Positions 8,656-17,566 are shown, numbered from the stretch's first letter. The stretch is DNA of 64,000 bases from Clostridiaceae bacterium (GCA_012838795.1 DUOO01000003.1:1-64000), one strand, 5' to 3'. Numbers and translations: made by a program. The notes: a model not told the origin generated them from the sequence alone.

Positions 8656-9211
8656 AAGCAGCAAGAGTAAGTGTCAAGATGCTAATAAATATTATGCAGT
8701 AATGAACCAAGCACTCCGTCGATTATAGGCCATTAATTGCAAGAATGGGCGAGTTATTCCTTCAGTAAAAGAACAGAATTGATCTTTCTTCTTTAAGAAT
8801 GCCTACCCTAACGGTTCTGCTGTGAATTATATCCTGAATTAAAGAAACAAGTTTCAGTTAAAATGCAAAGGAAAAGTCGGAAATTTTGAAAGAAACTTCT
8901 CATCACACATACATATTAGTACCTAAAAATCAAAAGCTACAAGATACCTTGTATTAAGTTAATGAAAATTCGTCCGCCTATGAATCCATATTGTAAAGAT
9001 GTATTACTACACTTCCGTTTATCTATAGTTTTTAAAGCTCGACTAGCAGAAAATAGTAGCATGCTAATCTGTCTAAAATTAATTTGTCACTTACCTTGGT
9101 AGTTTCTTGAATCTGTGATCCTTACCAAAAAAACTATATTTTATAAAAACAGATTTTCATTATAAAATAATTCTCTATCAACCTTATCTATAGATTTTTT
9201 TGTAGTTTCTC

Positions 9212-9238
9212 TTTGGAAACCGCGTTCTCAGAAGGCCA
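9212..9238. repeat. 27-bp repeat, inverted copy of 7054-7080
   Basis: The sequence TTTGGAAACCGCGTTCTCAG plus AAGGCCA is the exact reverse complement of 7054-7080, so the two copies face each other across about 2.1 kb containing the pucR-like gene. Only this one arm is present here, without the hairpin partner. Confidence 0.8.
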
Positions 9239-9510
9239 TTTCCAACTAGGAGAGGCGGAAATAGATATTTCGAGAACAAGACTTAATGAACTCCAGGAAA
9301 ACGATTGCAAACCATCCAAAATGTACGGAGCCACAAGAGTATTTGAGCTAGTAGAAGAAATTAAGAATACTAAAATTTGAAGATTGTATCTAATGCAAAA
9401 TAGAACGGCATTTGCCGTACTGTTGTCTCGTAACGGTTTCTTCCTTTATTCATTATAGTAGAAAAATCAGTTTGTTTCAGTTGTACTTTTTTATTCTGGT
9501 TCGGTATATC

Positions 9511-9607
9511 AATAACCACGAAATTCCGAAGGTGTTTGAAACTCAATACGGAAGATTTAACAATCACAATAATGGCGAATTCCCAAGTTGGCTGGGAAAA
9601 GAAGACT
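9511..9607 (+). pseudogene. Partial duplicate of the gene at 10991-11797
   Basis: 97 bp here match 11147-11243 with five differences. Both encode the core EIPxVFETQYGRFNN followed by NNGEFPSWL. The fragment keeps neither the start nor the C-terminal two thirds of the gene and soon runs into a stop, so it is a broken partial copy. Together with the intact gene it forms a direct duplication on either side of the AAA ATPase. Confidence 0.8.
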
Positions 9608-9693
9608 GTGAATATATAAGGGCCTTATTTAAAAGTACAACTTGAAAATAGTGCCCTCGTTTAGTATTATTAACTTAGTTAGGGGGCGATCAA

Positions 9694-10866
9694 ATGATAA
9701 ATAGGGATATTTCTACCAGATTAATAGGGATTGCTAACCAAGTTCCTGTTGTAACTATAATTGGACCCAGACAATCAGGAAAAACTACTTTGGTTAAGAA
9801 TTCTTTTCCGGAATATAATTATGTCAACTTGGAAGATCCGATAAACAGGATATTTGCAAAAGAAGATTATCGAGGTTTTTTTGAGACATATAGGGAACCT
9901 TTAATCATAGATGAAGTTCAAAGAGTACCTGAACTTCTTTCCGCAATACAAGTTATGGTTGATGAGGGCAGAGGAAAGAATGGTCGTTTTATACTTACCG
10001 GAAGCCATCAACCTAGCTTGCAAAAAGGGATTGCACAATCCCTGGCAGGTAGAACCAGTATTTTAACTTTACTTCCATTAAGTATGAATGAACTTGCAGA
10101 AGAAGAATTATTAGAGGAATTATCTACTGATAAATTACTTTTACAAGGCTTCATGCCGGAACTTTATAGAGAAGGATCCAGAGACCCTGGCGTTTATTAT
10201 CGAGATTATTTAAATACGTATGTTGAAAAAGATTTACGAGAAATGTTGGAAATTAAAAATTTAGATAAGTTTTTACGATTTCTGACCTTGCTCGCAGGCA
10301 GGGTAGGACAAGTAGTAAATTTGTCTGCTATGTCAGGAGAGGTGGGGGTTTCTTCTACGACTTTATCTGAATGGTTATCTGTACTCGAAGCCTCTTATAT
10401 TGTATATAGGTTAAAACCCTATTTTTCTAATATTACAAAACAACAGATTAAATCACCCAAAATCTATTTTACAGAAATCGGATTAGCATCCTATCTTTTA
10501 GGAATAGAAACCGAGAATCAGGCAAATCGTGATCCGTTGAGAGGTAATCTATTTGAAAATCTAGTTGTTTTAGAAGCTCTTAAGTCAAGGCTAAATAAAA
10601 ATCAAAATCCTAATCTCTACTACATGAGAACAGCTAAAGGAGTTGAGGTGGATTTAATTCTAAAAAAAGAAAATTACTTGTATCCATTTGAAATTAAATC
10701 ATCTATGACTCCAAACAAGTCATATTCCAGACACTTGCTTTCCTTTGTTGCTGCAGAAGAAGGGGCTAAAAATCCAAGGATAATATATGCCGGACAGTCA
10801 TACCCACAATTTAATGGTGTGGAGTATATAAATTTTAAGAATTTAGAAAAACACCTGAATGATTAA
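9694..10866 (+). CDS. AAA-family ATPase with DUF4143 domain
   Basis: A 390-residue cytoplasmic protein of the widespread AAA_14/DUF4143 family. Walker A is GPRQSGKTTLV near residue 25 and Walker B is LIIDEVQRVPEL near residue 75. A sensor-like LTGSH follows. The C-terminal DUF4143 region (about 200-390) contains VEVDLILKK and FEIKSS, which resembles a restriction-endonuclease-like core (D...ExK). The function is not established; members are common in accessory DNA and in some defence or toxin-like contexts. RBS GGGGGCG lies before the ATG. It is flanked by the duplicated fragment at 9511 and the gene at 10991. Confidence 0.88.
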   Translation: MINRDISTRLIGIANQVPVVTIIGPRQSGKTTLVKNSFPEYNYVNLEDPINRIFAKEDYRGFFETYREPLIIDEVQRVPELLSAIQVMVDEGRGKNGRFILTGSHQPSLQKGIAQSLAGRTSILTLLPLSMNELAEEELLEELSTDKLLLQGFMPELYREGSRDPGVYYRDYLNTYVEKDLREMLEIKNLDKFLRFLTLLAGRVGQVVNLSAMSGEVGVSSTTLSEWLSVLEASYIVYRLKPYFSNITKQQIKSPKIYFTEIGLASYLLGIETENQANRDPLRGNLFENLVVLEALKSRLNKNQNPNLYYMRTAKGVEVDLILKKENYLYPFEIKSSMTPNKSYSRHLLSFVAAEEGAKNPRIIYAGQSYPQFNGVEYINFKNLEKHLND

Positions 10867-10990
10867 ATAATGTTCTGTTGGATGAGCAATAATCAGCATA
10901 ATTTTAATTAGGATAATTTAGATTATGCTAATTTGGTTTATGTTAAATTTCTATATATAATTTTAGTTAGAATACTAACGGAGATCATAA

Positions 10991-11797
10991 ATGGATATTA
11001 ATTCTGAAGAGAAAAATAATGCTTGGAAGTCTGTTTCGGAACTGAAACAAATAGAAAAAGATATTTCTGATTATGGTTACGATATTGAGTTTATTGAAGT
11101 AAAAGAAATGAACGGCTCAGTTTTTTATCGTGAAATAGGTGATCTTAATAACTACGAAATTCCGAATGTGTTTGAAACTCAGTACGGAAGATTTAACAAT
11201 AACAATAATGGCGAATTCCCAAGTTGGCTGGAAAAAGAAGACTATAAAGGATTGACGAAAAAAGAAAGAGAAATGCATAGTTTTTTTGGTCAGGCTGATT
11301 ACTGTATAGAGGGTAATTTCCACGACATGTTTGATTGCGGGCAATATACGTATGCAGTTTCTGAATTACATCATCTGGCAGGAAGATGGTTCAAGATTGT
11401 GAGGATTGATCAGAATCTTCAAACAGCTGTTCTATATGAAAATACTTTTTTTGGTGAAGGAACTTTTTTGGAATATCATGGTTGGTTTGAAAATGAGTTC
11501 GGGTGCATTGTTGTTACAAGTGGTTTTACTATCTTAGAAGATGAGAAATTCAGGGAAAGAAAAATTATTTATAATACGACACTATTTCAAATCAGCTTTG
11601 ATGGAAACTGGAGTATTGCCAAAACGTGGGAGATAAATATTCCTGGTTCTAATAATATTGTATTGTATGGGGATTCAATTTACTTTGGACAAAATAAAAT
11701 GGTTACAAGTTTGGATATTAACACCGGAGAATTTGCCTATTTTACTAATAAAAGCGATGAAGAGTTGGCCGCACTTAATAATATCCGGAAACTTTAG
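10991..11797 (+). CDS. Hypothetical protein, 268 residues
   Basis: Not recognised. It is a soluble protein with no signal peptide or membrane helix. The N-terminal 90 residues are polar and charged, with FETQYGRFNN followed by NNNGEFPSWL repeated in the fragment at 9511-9607. The C-terminal half is rich in beta-strand-like segments and aromatic residues (YAVSELHHLAGRWFKIVRI, FGEGTFLEYHGWFENEFG, SIYFGQNKM), suggesting a beta-rich or propeller-like fold. The start is ATG after CGGAGATCATAA. The partial upstream copy shows that it belongs to a duplicating accessory locus; an immunity or cargo function is only a guess. Confidence 0.6.
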   Translation: MDINSEEKNNAWKSVSELKQIEKDISDYGYDIEFIEVKEMNGSVFYREIGDLNNYEIPNVFETQYGRFNNNNNGEFPSWLEKEDYKGLTKKEREMHSFFGQADYCIEGNFHDMFDCGQYTYAVSELHHLAGRWFKIVRIDQNLQTAVLYENTFFGEGTFLEYHGWFENEFGCIVVTSGFTILEDEKFRERKIIYNTTLFQISFDGNWSIAKTWEINIPGSNNIVLYGDSIYFGQNKMVTSLDINTGEFAYFTNKSDEELAALNNIRKL

Positions 11798-11970
11798 TAC
11801 AAGATAAAAATTTCATAACTCTATGATTATTCTATAAACACTTGAATGAAAATATTTCAAAGACTTGAATATATACTCCTCAAAGCCTTTAAGTATATAA
11901 TTATGAAGAGCATTTCTTCTTAAAGAGAATTGAATCATATTCTCAGAATATATAAAGGAGATGATCTAAG

Positions 11971-12465
11971 TTGGAAATCAGATATATAAATTCAATGGAT
12001 GACAGAAACATGCTTAGTAAGATATATGAGCAAAGCTGGAGGAAAACTTATCGTGGTATTATCCCTCAAAATTATCTGGACGCAATTCCAAAAGGTCACT
12101 GGAATAAGAACTTTGATATTCCGGGATGGAATACAGTGGTTTGCATTAAAGATGGAGAATACATCGGTACCAGTAGCTTCAGTAAATCAAGATTTGATAA
12201 ATATCCGGATTCAGGAGAAATAATTTCAATATATTTGATTCCCGAATATATAGGAAAAGGATATGGGAGTAAGCTGTTAGAATTTGCAATTAAGGAATTA
12301 AAAGACCAGAGATTTAAGGATGTCTTTCTTTGGGTTCTGGAAGAAAATTTTAGAGCCAGGAAATTTTACGAAAATAATGGATTTGTATACGATGGCGACT
12401 ACATTAATAACAAAATTGGCGGGAAGAAATTGAGAGAAGTGAAATACTCTTACCAATTTACATAA
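11971..12465 (+). CDS. GNAT-family N-acetyltransferase
   Basis: A 164-residue acetyltransferase. The acetyl-CoA loop is IGKGYGSKLLEFAIKEL near residues 90-106, and the late motif NFRARKFYENNGF is typical of the family. The start is TTG at 11971, with AAAGGAG about 10 nt upstream. Substrate unknown; it may acetylate a small amine or a protein N terminus. It stands alone after the duplicated locus and ends before a strong hairpin at 12533. Confidence 0.88.
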   Translation: MEIRYINSMDDRNMLSKIYEQSWRKTYRGIIPQNYLDAIPKGHWNKNFDIPGWNTVVCIKDGEYIGTSSFSKSRFDKYPDSGEIISIYLIPEYIGKGYGSKLLEFAIKELKDQRFKDVFLWVLEENFRARKFYENNGFVYDGDYINNKIGGKKLREVKYSYQFT

Positions 12466-12532
12466 AGCATGAATCGGATTGCAGAAAAGTGGTTTTAGTA
12501 GACCCACATTTTAAAAGTAATATAAGTACAAT

Positions 12533-12573
12533 GGTTAAGGTGTCTGGGAATGCGGTTTCCAGACACCTTGACC
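12533..12573 (+). terminator. 15-bp hairpin after the GNAT gene
   Basis: Arms 12533-12547 and 12559-12573 pair fully with one G-U, around an 11-nt loop. No long T run follows, so termination efficiency is uncertain. The adjacent 12574-12646 holds two near copies of GAAATTTACAGAA plus TTTTTCTG and no gene. Confidence 0.55.
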
Positions 12574-12646
12574 ATGAAAATTAAAATTTACGGAATTTTT
12601 CTGCACAGCCTGAAATTTACAGAAATTTTTCTGTACTGCTGTCTCA

Positions 12647-12678
12647 CACCTTGAAAATTCCTTGAAATTTTCAAGGTG
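12647..12678 (-). terminator. Hairpin downstream of telA
   Basis: The arms CACCTTGAAAATT (12647-12659) and AATTTTCAAGGTG (12666-12678) are exact complements with a 6-nt loop, just beyond the telA stop at 12693. It probably ends the four-gene minus-strand operon. Confidence 0.55.
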
Positions 12679-12692
12679 TTTTCAAAAATACC

Positions 12693-13838
12693 TTATCTTC
12701 TATGTTTTAACAGAGTTTGTTTGAGTTCTTCTTCAATTAACAGTAAGTCTTTTTCAGCTTGTTGTCTTTGATTATATCCTTCCTGGTGGATTTTTATTGT
12801 TTCTTCAATCGTATCAATTAAGTCGCGATTAGTCTTTTTGAGGGTTTCAATTTCAATGATTCCTCTTTCTGATTCTTTGGCTACTTCGATCGTATTTTGT
12901 TTTAATTTTTCCGAATTCTTCAATAATAACTCATTAGTTGTATCAGTTACCGATTTTTGTAATTGCAATGCCTTTTCTTGTCTGGCTAAACCCAAGGCAA
13001 TAACAATTTGGCTTTTCCATAAAGGAATCGTATTTAAGATTGCCGTTTGAATTTTATCAACTAAAACTTTATCGTTATTTTGAATTAATTTAATTTGCGG
13101 AGCCGTTTGCATAGCCATTGATTTAGATAATTTTAAGTCGTGTACTTTTTTCTCGAATCTGTTAACGGTTTCTTCAAAGTCGGAAACTAATTGAGCATTC
13201 ATCGGGTCACCCGATTCTTGTGCTTCTTTTCTTAATTTTGGAATAGTTACGGTCGTCATTTCATCAATAACTTCTTCACCGGCAATAATATATAAATTTA
13301 AGCTATGGAAATACTCTAAGTTTTTACTATATAACTCATCGTACATCGCTATGTCTTTCATCATTTCAACTTTGGCATTATCCAATTGTCCTTCAATCCT
13401 ATCGATTTGAACTTCAACTGTTTCAAATTTATTTCTGAATCTTTCAATTTTACGTTTTAGTCCGCCCGGCAGAAGGCCTAAAAGTCCTTTACCTTCTCCG
13501 ATAGAATCAATTTCCATTTCTTTGACTTGAACCATTAAATCTGACAGTAGTTTACCGGCCTCACCAATATCCTTATTTTTAACTTTATCTAAAATGGTAT
13601 CAGAAAATTGAGCCAGATTTCTTTGGGCTCCGACACCGAATGAAACAGCTTGATTAGAGTCCATAATATTTAATCCGCTTTTGATCTCATCTACTTTTTC
13701 TCTTTGTTCAGGAGAAAGTTCTTTTGTTCTTTCTGCCATATCTGCCTGAACTTCTTGTTTGATAAGTTCCGTATTTTGCGAAGGTTGGCTCAATACTTCT
13801 TTATTTTGTTGTAAATCTTTTAAACTAATTTCTGCCAT
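12693..13838 (-). CDS. telA: TelA-family toxic anion resistance protein
   Basis: A 381-residue, almost wholly helical and coiled-coil protein of the TelA/YaaN family, linked to tellurite and other toxic-anion or cell-envelope stress. Family-like stretches include SFGVGAQRNLAQFSDTIL, IQTAILNTIPLWKSQIVIA and LARQEKALQLQ. The start is set at 13838 (MAEISLKD) because AAGGAG lies 7 nt before it; the longer in-frame start lacks a site. No membrane segment. It is last in an operon with XpaC-like, substrate-binding-like and VWA proteins. In Bacillus subtilis xpaC and yaaN are neighbours, so the pairing is conserved, while the added substrate-binding-like proteins are not part of that pair. Biochemical function of the family is unproven. 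Confidence 0.9.
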   Translation of the reverse strand: MAEISLKDLQQNKEVLSQPSQNTELIKQEVQADMAERTKELSPEQREKVDEIKSGLNIMDSNQAVSFGVGAQRNLAQFSDTILDKVKNKDIGEAGKLLSDLMVQVKEMEIDSIGEGKGLLGLLPGGLKRKIERFRNKFETVEVQIDRIEGQLDNAKVEMMKDIAMYDELYSKNLEYFHSLNLYIIAGEEVIDEMTTVTIPKLRKEAQESGDPMNAQLVSDFEETVNRFEKKVHDLKLSKSMAMQTAPQIKLIQNNDKVLVDKIQTAILNTIPLWKSQIVIALGLARQEKALQLQKSVTDTTNELLLKNSEKLKQNTIEVAKESERGIIEIETLKKTNRDLIDTIEETIKIHQEGYNQRQQAEKDLLLIEEELKQTLLKHRR

Positions 13839-13865
13839 ATAAATTCTCCTTATAATTTTTTTTGT

Positions 13866-13900
13866 TCTGTTAACTAAAAAAAACATCTTTGGTTAACAGA
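13866..13900. other. Small hairpin between telA and the upstream gene
   Basis: TCTGTTAAC (13866-13874) and GTTAACAGA (13892-13900) are exact complements around a 17-nt loop, between two genes of the operon. It may tune telA expression or mRNA stability. Confidence 0.4.
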
Positions 13901-13905
13901 GCCAA

Positions 13906-14967
13906 TTAATAATTTTTTAATTCTTCTATAATCATTTCCATAATCTTAAAATCAGGCATAGGCATCACTTTATTTATTTGATTTGCTACACCCTGAACAC
14001 CGAAAACTGAGGGATCCTGCGCTCCTGACACTCCTGTTCTAAAACCGTGTTTTTTCCAAGCTAAATCTTGAATTTTATCATCCATTAAAGCTGTAATGGT
14101 TTCTTCTCCCAATTCATCCAAAGCAATCATTACATGTGAAGAATAAACAGTAGGAGTAGGGTAGATAATAACAATATCCTGACCGATTTTTTCCCAATCT
14201 TCCGTATTGGAAATGGCAAATTCCAGAATTTGATTTTCATAAGCAGCGATCATCGGATAAGCACCGACTCCCATTTTTAAAAATTGTTCGAAAAGGTCAT
14301 GCGAAGAAGTGTCCATATATCCCATTTTGCCAAAAAAGTTTTTGACATCAGGCATAATTTTTTCAAAATCATCTTTGTTGTCAACAACTCCTTTATTAAT
14401 GGAGTTGGCAATTAATCCGGCAAACATGTTACCTGAATTTGATTTAGTCGGATCAGTAGTTTTAACTGAAATTGAACCGTATAGTTCAGGCAACCCGATA
14501 TCTGCCCAAGTTTTTCCTGCAATAATAGCTTCTGCAAATTTCTCCATATCCATATACCAGGAGCCATTTTCTTCAACAACATATCCATGTTCAATTAATT
14601 TATCTTTAATATTTGCATGTGTATATAAAACCAATGGAGTATTTAAAATAATTTCTGATTTTTTAGGAGCACCGATTTCAGTTTTATATAATTCCAAAGC
14701 TGTTTGAGATGCAGGAAATAAATAATTCATATTTTCTTTATCTGCTCTGACCATATCTATGGAACCGGCTTTTTTGTAATTGACATCTAAGTCATAATCT
14801 TTCTTCATTATAGATTTAAATTCTTCATCTTCAAATAAGCCTATTTTTTCTCCGCCTAAGTAGCCATCAACTTTTTGTAAAGCTTTCGGCTTGAAAAACA
14901 TAAATGCAATTACAGTGATTATCACTATTAATAGAACAACTAAACCTATTATTTTAGATTTATTCAT
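13906..14967 (-). CDS. Membrane-anchored substrate-binding-like protein
   Basis: A 353-residue protein with one N-terminal membrane helix (about residues 6-26) and an extracytoplasmic domain of the type 2 periplasmic-binding fold. The motif TKSNSGNMFAGLIANSI resembles ATQSNSGASAYLGFLNALAG in the VWA lipoprotein two genes upstream, so the two domains are probably paralogous. No lipobox is present: the helix lacks a cysteine and seems to be an uncleaved anchor. No permease or ATPase gene is nearby, so it is unlikely to serve a normal ABC importer; a sensory or scaffolding role is inferred. The start overlaps the stop of the xpaC-like gene by 4 bp, indicating translational coupling. The ligand is unknown. 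Confidence 0.75.
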   Translation of the reverse strand: MNKSKIIGLVVLLIVIITVIAFMFFKPKALQKVDGYLGGEKIGLFEDEEFKSIMKKDYDLDVNYKKAGSIDMVRADKENMNYLFPASQTALELYKTEIGAPKKSEIILNTPLVLYTHANIKDKLIEHGYVVEENGSWYMDMEKFAEAIIAGKTWADIGLPELYGSISVKTTDPTKSNSGNMFAGLIANSINKGVVDNKDDFEKIMPDVKNFFGKMGYMDTSSHDLFEQFLKMGVGAYPMIAAYENQILEFAISNTEDWEKIGQDIVIIYPTPTVYSSHVMIALDELGEETITALMDDKIQDLAWKKHGFRTGVSGAQDPSVFGVQGVANQINKVMPMPDFKIMEMIIEELKNY

Positions 14968-15575
14968 ACATTACCTTCCTCCATTTTAACTGTTTGAGTT
15001 AATACTTTAACATCAGTTGAAATATCCATGATTTCTCCTTGCATTAAATGTTCAAACTGTTTATCAAAGGAATTTGTCAATATATTAAGACCGTTAATAA
15101 CATCTTCTCTGGCCTTTAATATACTTTCTCCTTTAACTCTTGATTTATGCAATTTATCATATTTAGATATTAAAGATGAAGCGGTTTCCAAATAATAATT
15201 AATAAATCTCCGGGCTAAGGGAATTTTCCCCGGATTTTCTTGTAAATGCTCAAAAATAGAAATTCCGGACTTATATAAGTGTTCAGACAAATTTTTAATT
15301 TCATTATCATAAGAAATTTTGCTGCCTGCTTCTAAAACTTGAATATCATCGAAAGCGTCAGACATCAATTGTTTCATTTCCTCGCCATTAGCTTCTTTCA
15401 GTTTGATGGAACCTATTTTTAACTGTGGTTTACCGGCTAAATAGAATCCGACATATGCAGCTACAGGTAAAGCTATTAACAATGGGATAGGCATTTTGAG
15501 TAATAATGTTATTACAAATGTAATCAGACCACCTATGACTCCTATTATTGTTTGTCTTATCTCGCTTTTTTTCAT
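14964..15575 (-). CDS. XpaC-like membrane protein
   Basis: A 203-residue protein with two N-terminal membrane helices (about 8-26 and 29-47) followed by a helical cytoplasmic region. The C terminus ISTDVKVLTQTVKMEEG matches the conserved end of the XpaC family, named after 5-bromo-4-chloroindolyl phosphate hydrolysis in Bacillus. That label describes a plate phenotype rather than a proven enzyme; no phosphatase motif is visible. It lies 16 bp after the VWA gene and overlaps the next gene by 4 bp. It is likely to partner TelA at the membrane, as xpaC-yaaN neighbours do elsewhere (inference). Confidence 0.82.
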   Translation of the reverse strand: MKKSEIRQTIIGVIGGLITFVITLLLKMPIPLLIALPVAAYVGFYLAGKPQLKIGSIKLKEANGEEMKQLMSDAFDDIQVLEAGSKISYDNEIKNLSEHLYKSGISIFEHLQENPGKIPLARRFINYYLETASSLISKYDKLHKSRVKGESILKAREDVINGLNILTNSFDKQFEHLMQGEIMDISTDVKVLTQTVKMEEGNV

Positions 15576-15591
15576 CTTTTAGAATCCTTGT

Positions 15592-17217
15592 TTAATTATA
15601 GCCCTTTACACTTCTGAATGCTCCGACCAAATCTTCTCTGCCATCAAATACTCGTGCATTTGTATATTCTGCAATTTCATCTAATTGGCCGGGATCTGAC
15701 GATCCGAACATAATAGAAAATACCGGAATATCTTGTCCGAATTTATCATATTTAGTCATAAAATCCGAGAAGCCTTCTTCGCTTCTGCCATCAGTCATCA
15801 GAACGATCGCAGGATTATATTGCGACAAATCATATTTAGTCAAAATATCTAATGCTTCATCCAAAGCTCTATACATGTTTGTACCGCCACCAATTGATTG
15901 CTCTTGAATTCTTTGATTTAAATCTGATAAAGACTCTTGAGAACCGTCTTCGGCAAAAGCTGTATCAAGCACTCTGTCGTCAAAGAAAATAACATGATTA
16001 ATTTCAGATTGGTTAGCTTGAATATATAATGAAGAAGCTTTTTCCTGATCTAAAATTAAATCCATTGCTTCTTTGACTTGATCTTCACCGGTTCCTGACA
16101 TAGAACCGGAAAAATCCAAACAATAGATTGTTAAAGAAGGTTTTCTGAATTCAGATTGATATAAGTTTAACGCCTCATTTAATACTTCAGCGTTAGGCGT
16201 TTTAATAGGAGACAAGACTCTTTCCGTATCTAAGCCCCAATCAGGATTAAACACCTCTTTATTGTTATCAAATATTCCTTGATAGCCGGTTCTTCTGCCT
16301 AGTTTTTGTAATTTATCCTGAGTTTCATCGGACGTAATAAATTCTTGAAATTCTAAAAATAATTCTTCTTGTTTTTCATTTCCGTTATCTATATAACCTA
16401 AAGGAGAATCTGCAATACTCATGCCGTCATAAGGATATACTACATATAAAGGTTCTTCACCTCTGGCAATTAATTCTTGATTAGTAGTAATAATTAATGA
16501 CTCATAATTGACCATGGCATCATATTCACCATTTAAGAATAAAGTCTTTAGCCATTCCGATGAACCGGAGGATCTGTCAACTCCTTGCAGTAATTTTGTA
16601 ATATTATTTTGCAGAGTTTGATCTTTTAAATGCTCTTCGGTAATCACTTCAGGACTTCCTGCCAAAGCGTTTAAAAATCCTAAATAAGCACTGGCACCGG
16701 AATTCGACTGGGTTGCTGAAGTCATGCAGAATTTTAATTTTCCGTTTTCAATAGCTTCCATAATATCTTTGATTGAGACTTCTTTCCCGACAAATCCCAA
16801 TTCTTCAGCTAATGATTTTCTTATTCCAAATACTACCGGAGTAATTGTTGTAGATTCAATATGTTTTACTCTATGAGAATTGTCGCCCATAGAAATCCAA
16901 ATATTACTCGCCGGCCAAACAGCATCATAAGAATCTGTTTCAGATTGAAGTTCTCTCATAATATCTATTGAACCTTTATAAGTCATTTCAATCTTAGCTT
17001 TATTATCGTCAGCAAATTCTCTGATAATATCTTCCAATTCTTTATTTTCAGATCCGGATACAATTCTTAATACTTTGCTTCCGGTACCGATTTCAGTAGT
17101 CTTGGAAGACGATTTTCCTTGATTAGATGATTTTTCCTGATTAGAGGAGCCTTTACCGGAACATCCGGTTAAAATAAGGATTAATCCCAATATTAAAAGT
17201 AGTATTCTTTTTTTCAT
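15592..17217 (-). CDS. Lipoprotein with substrate-binding-like and VWA domains
   Basis: A 541-residue lipoprotein with signal peptide and lipobox LTGC (Cys19). A Ser/Lys/Asn linker runs to about residue 45. Residues 48-330 resemble an extracellular solute-binding protein, and residues 362-541 form a von Willebrand factor A domain. The MIDAS metal site is intact: DFSGS (Asp368, Ser370, Ser372), Thr446 in GGGTNMY, and Asp476 in TDGRSE. The fused architecture suggests a ligand- and metal-dependent adhesion or assembly protein on the outer face of the membrane. It is first in the operon with XpaC-like, substrate-binding-like and TelA proteins. No RBS stronger than GGGAGAA is visible before the ATG. 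Function is unproven. Confidence 0.85.
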   Translation of the reverse strand: MKKRILLLILGLILILTGCSGKGSSNQEKSSNQGKSSSKTTEIGTGSKVLRIVSGSENKELEDIIREFADDNKAKIEMTYKGSIDIMRELQSETDSYDAVWPASNIWISMGDNSHRVKHIESTTITPVVFGIRKSLAEELGFVGKEVSIKDIMEAIENGKLKFCMTSATQSNSGASAYLGFLNALAGSPEVITEEHLKDQTLQNNITKLLQGVDRSSGSSEWLKTLFLNGEYDAMVNYESLIITTNQELIARGEEPLYVVYPYDGMSIADSPLGYIDNGNEKQEELFLEFQEFITSDETQDKLQKLGRRTGYQGIFDNNKEVFNPDWGLDTERVLSPIKTPNAEVLNEALNLYQSEFRKPSLTIYCLDFSGSMSGTGEDQVKEAMDLILDQEKASSLYIQANQSEINHVIFFDDRVLDTAFAEDGSQESLSDLNQRIQEQSIGGGTNMYRALDEALDILTKYDLSQYNPAIVLMTDGRSEEGFSDFMTKYDKFGQDIPVFSIMFGSSDPGQLDEIAEYTNARVFDGREDLVGAFRSVKGYN

Positions 17218-17566
17218 TTAATATTATTCTCCCTTTTTTGAATAATTAATGATTTATTTAATCTGATTTTATGTTTTTTTTACTTTATAGTTACTTAATC
17301 TCCATAGCTGATCTGAATAACCTAAACCTTTTGGAGAAATCTTATCATTTCTATGTAAAGTAATTGTTAAATATAGTTGCTTCTTGAACATTAGAATATG
17401 AAAATGAGCTTTGCCAATCTAAAGATCACACACTGGCTTAAGTAAGCGGGGTCATCTCTTTCCTGCCACATATAGCGAACTCAGACAACCGTAAAAAAAT
17501 GCCTCGAAATCCGGTAAATCAGAGCTTTAAAGCAGCTAGGTTATAATTTACAAAAGAATTCTCAAT
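17218..17566. other. Intergenic region upstream of the VWA operon
   Basis: About 350 bp with no gene. It must hold the promoter of the minus-strand VWA operon; no convincing -35/-10 pair stands out in the AT-rich sequence. No terminator hairpin of the serine hydrolase gene was recognised. Confidence 0.4.

Larger units (their letters stand above)
8656..9693. other. Gene-poor, decayed segment between pucR-like gene and AAA ATPase
   Basis: More than 1 kb without an intact gene. 8656-9200 is AT-rich with frequent stops and no recognisable coding remnant. Around 9212-9378 a frame reads into ISRTRLNELQ and ends TRVFELVEEI before a stop; it looks like the 3' end of a lost gene and overlaps the 27-bp repeat. 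A partial duplicate of a downstream gene sits at 9511-9607. The segment looks like the scar of insertions and deletions. Confidence 0.6.

Noticed and set aside
12533..12573. Third copy of the 27-bp GGAAACCGCG repeat
   Set aside because: Only a short stretch (GCGGTTTCC) is shared; the rest of this hairpin is different.
13906..17217. ABC importer for the substrate-binding-like proteins
   Set aside because: No permease or ABC ATPase gene occurs in or near the operon.
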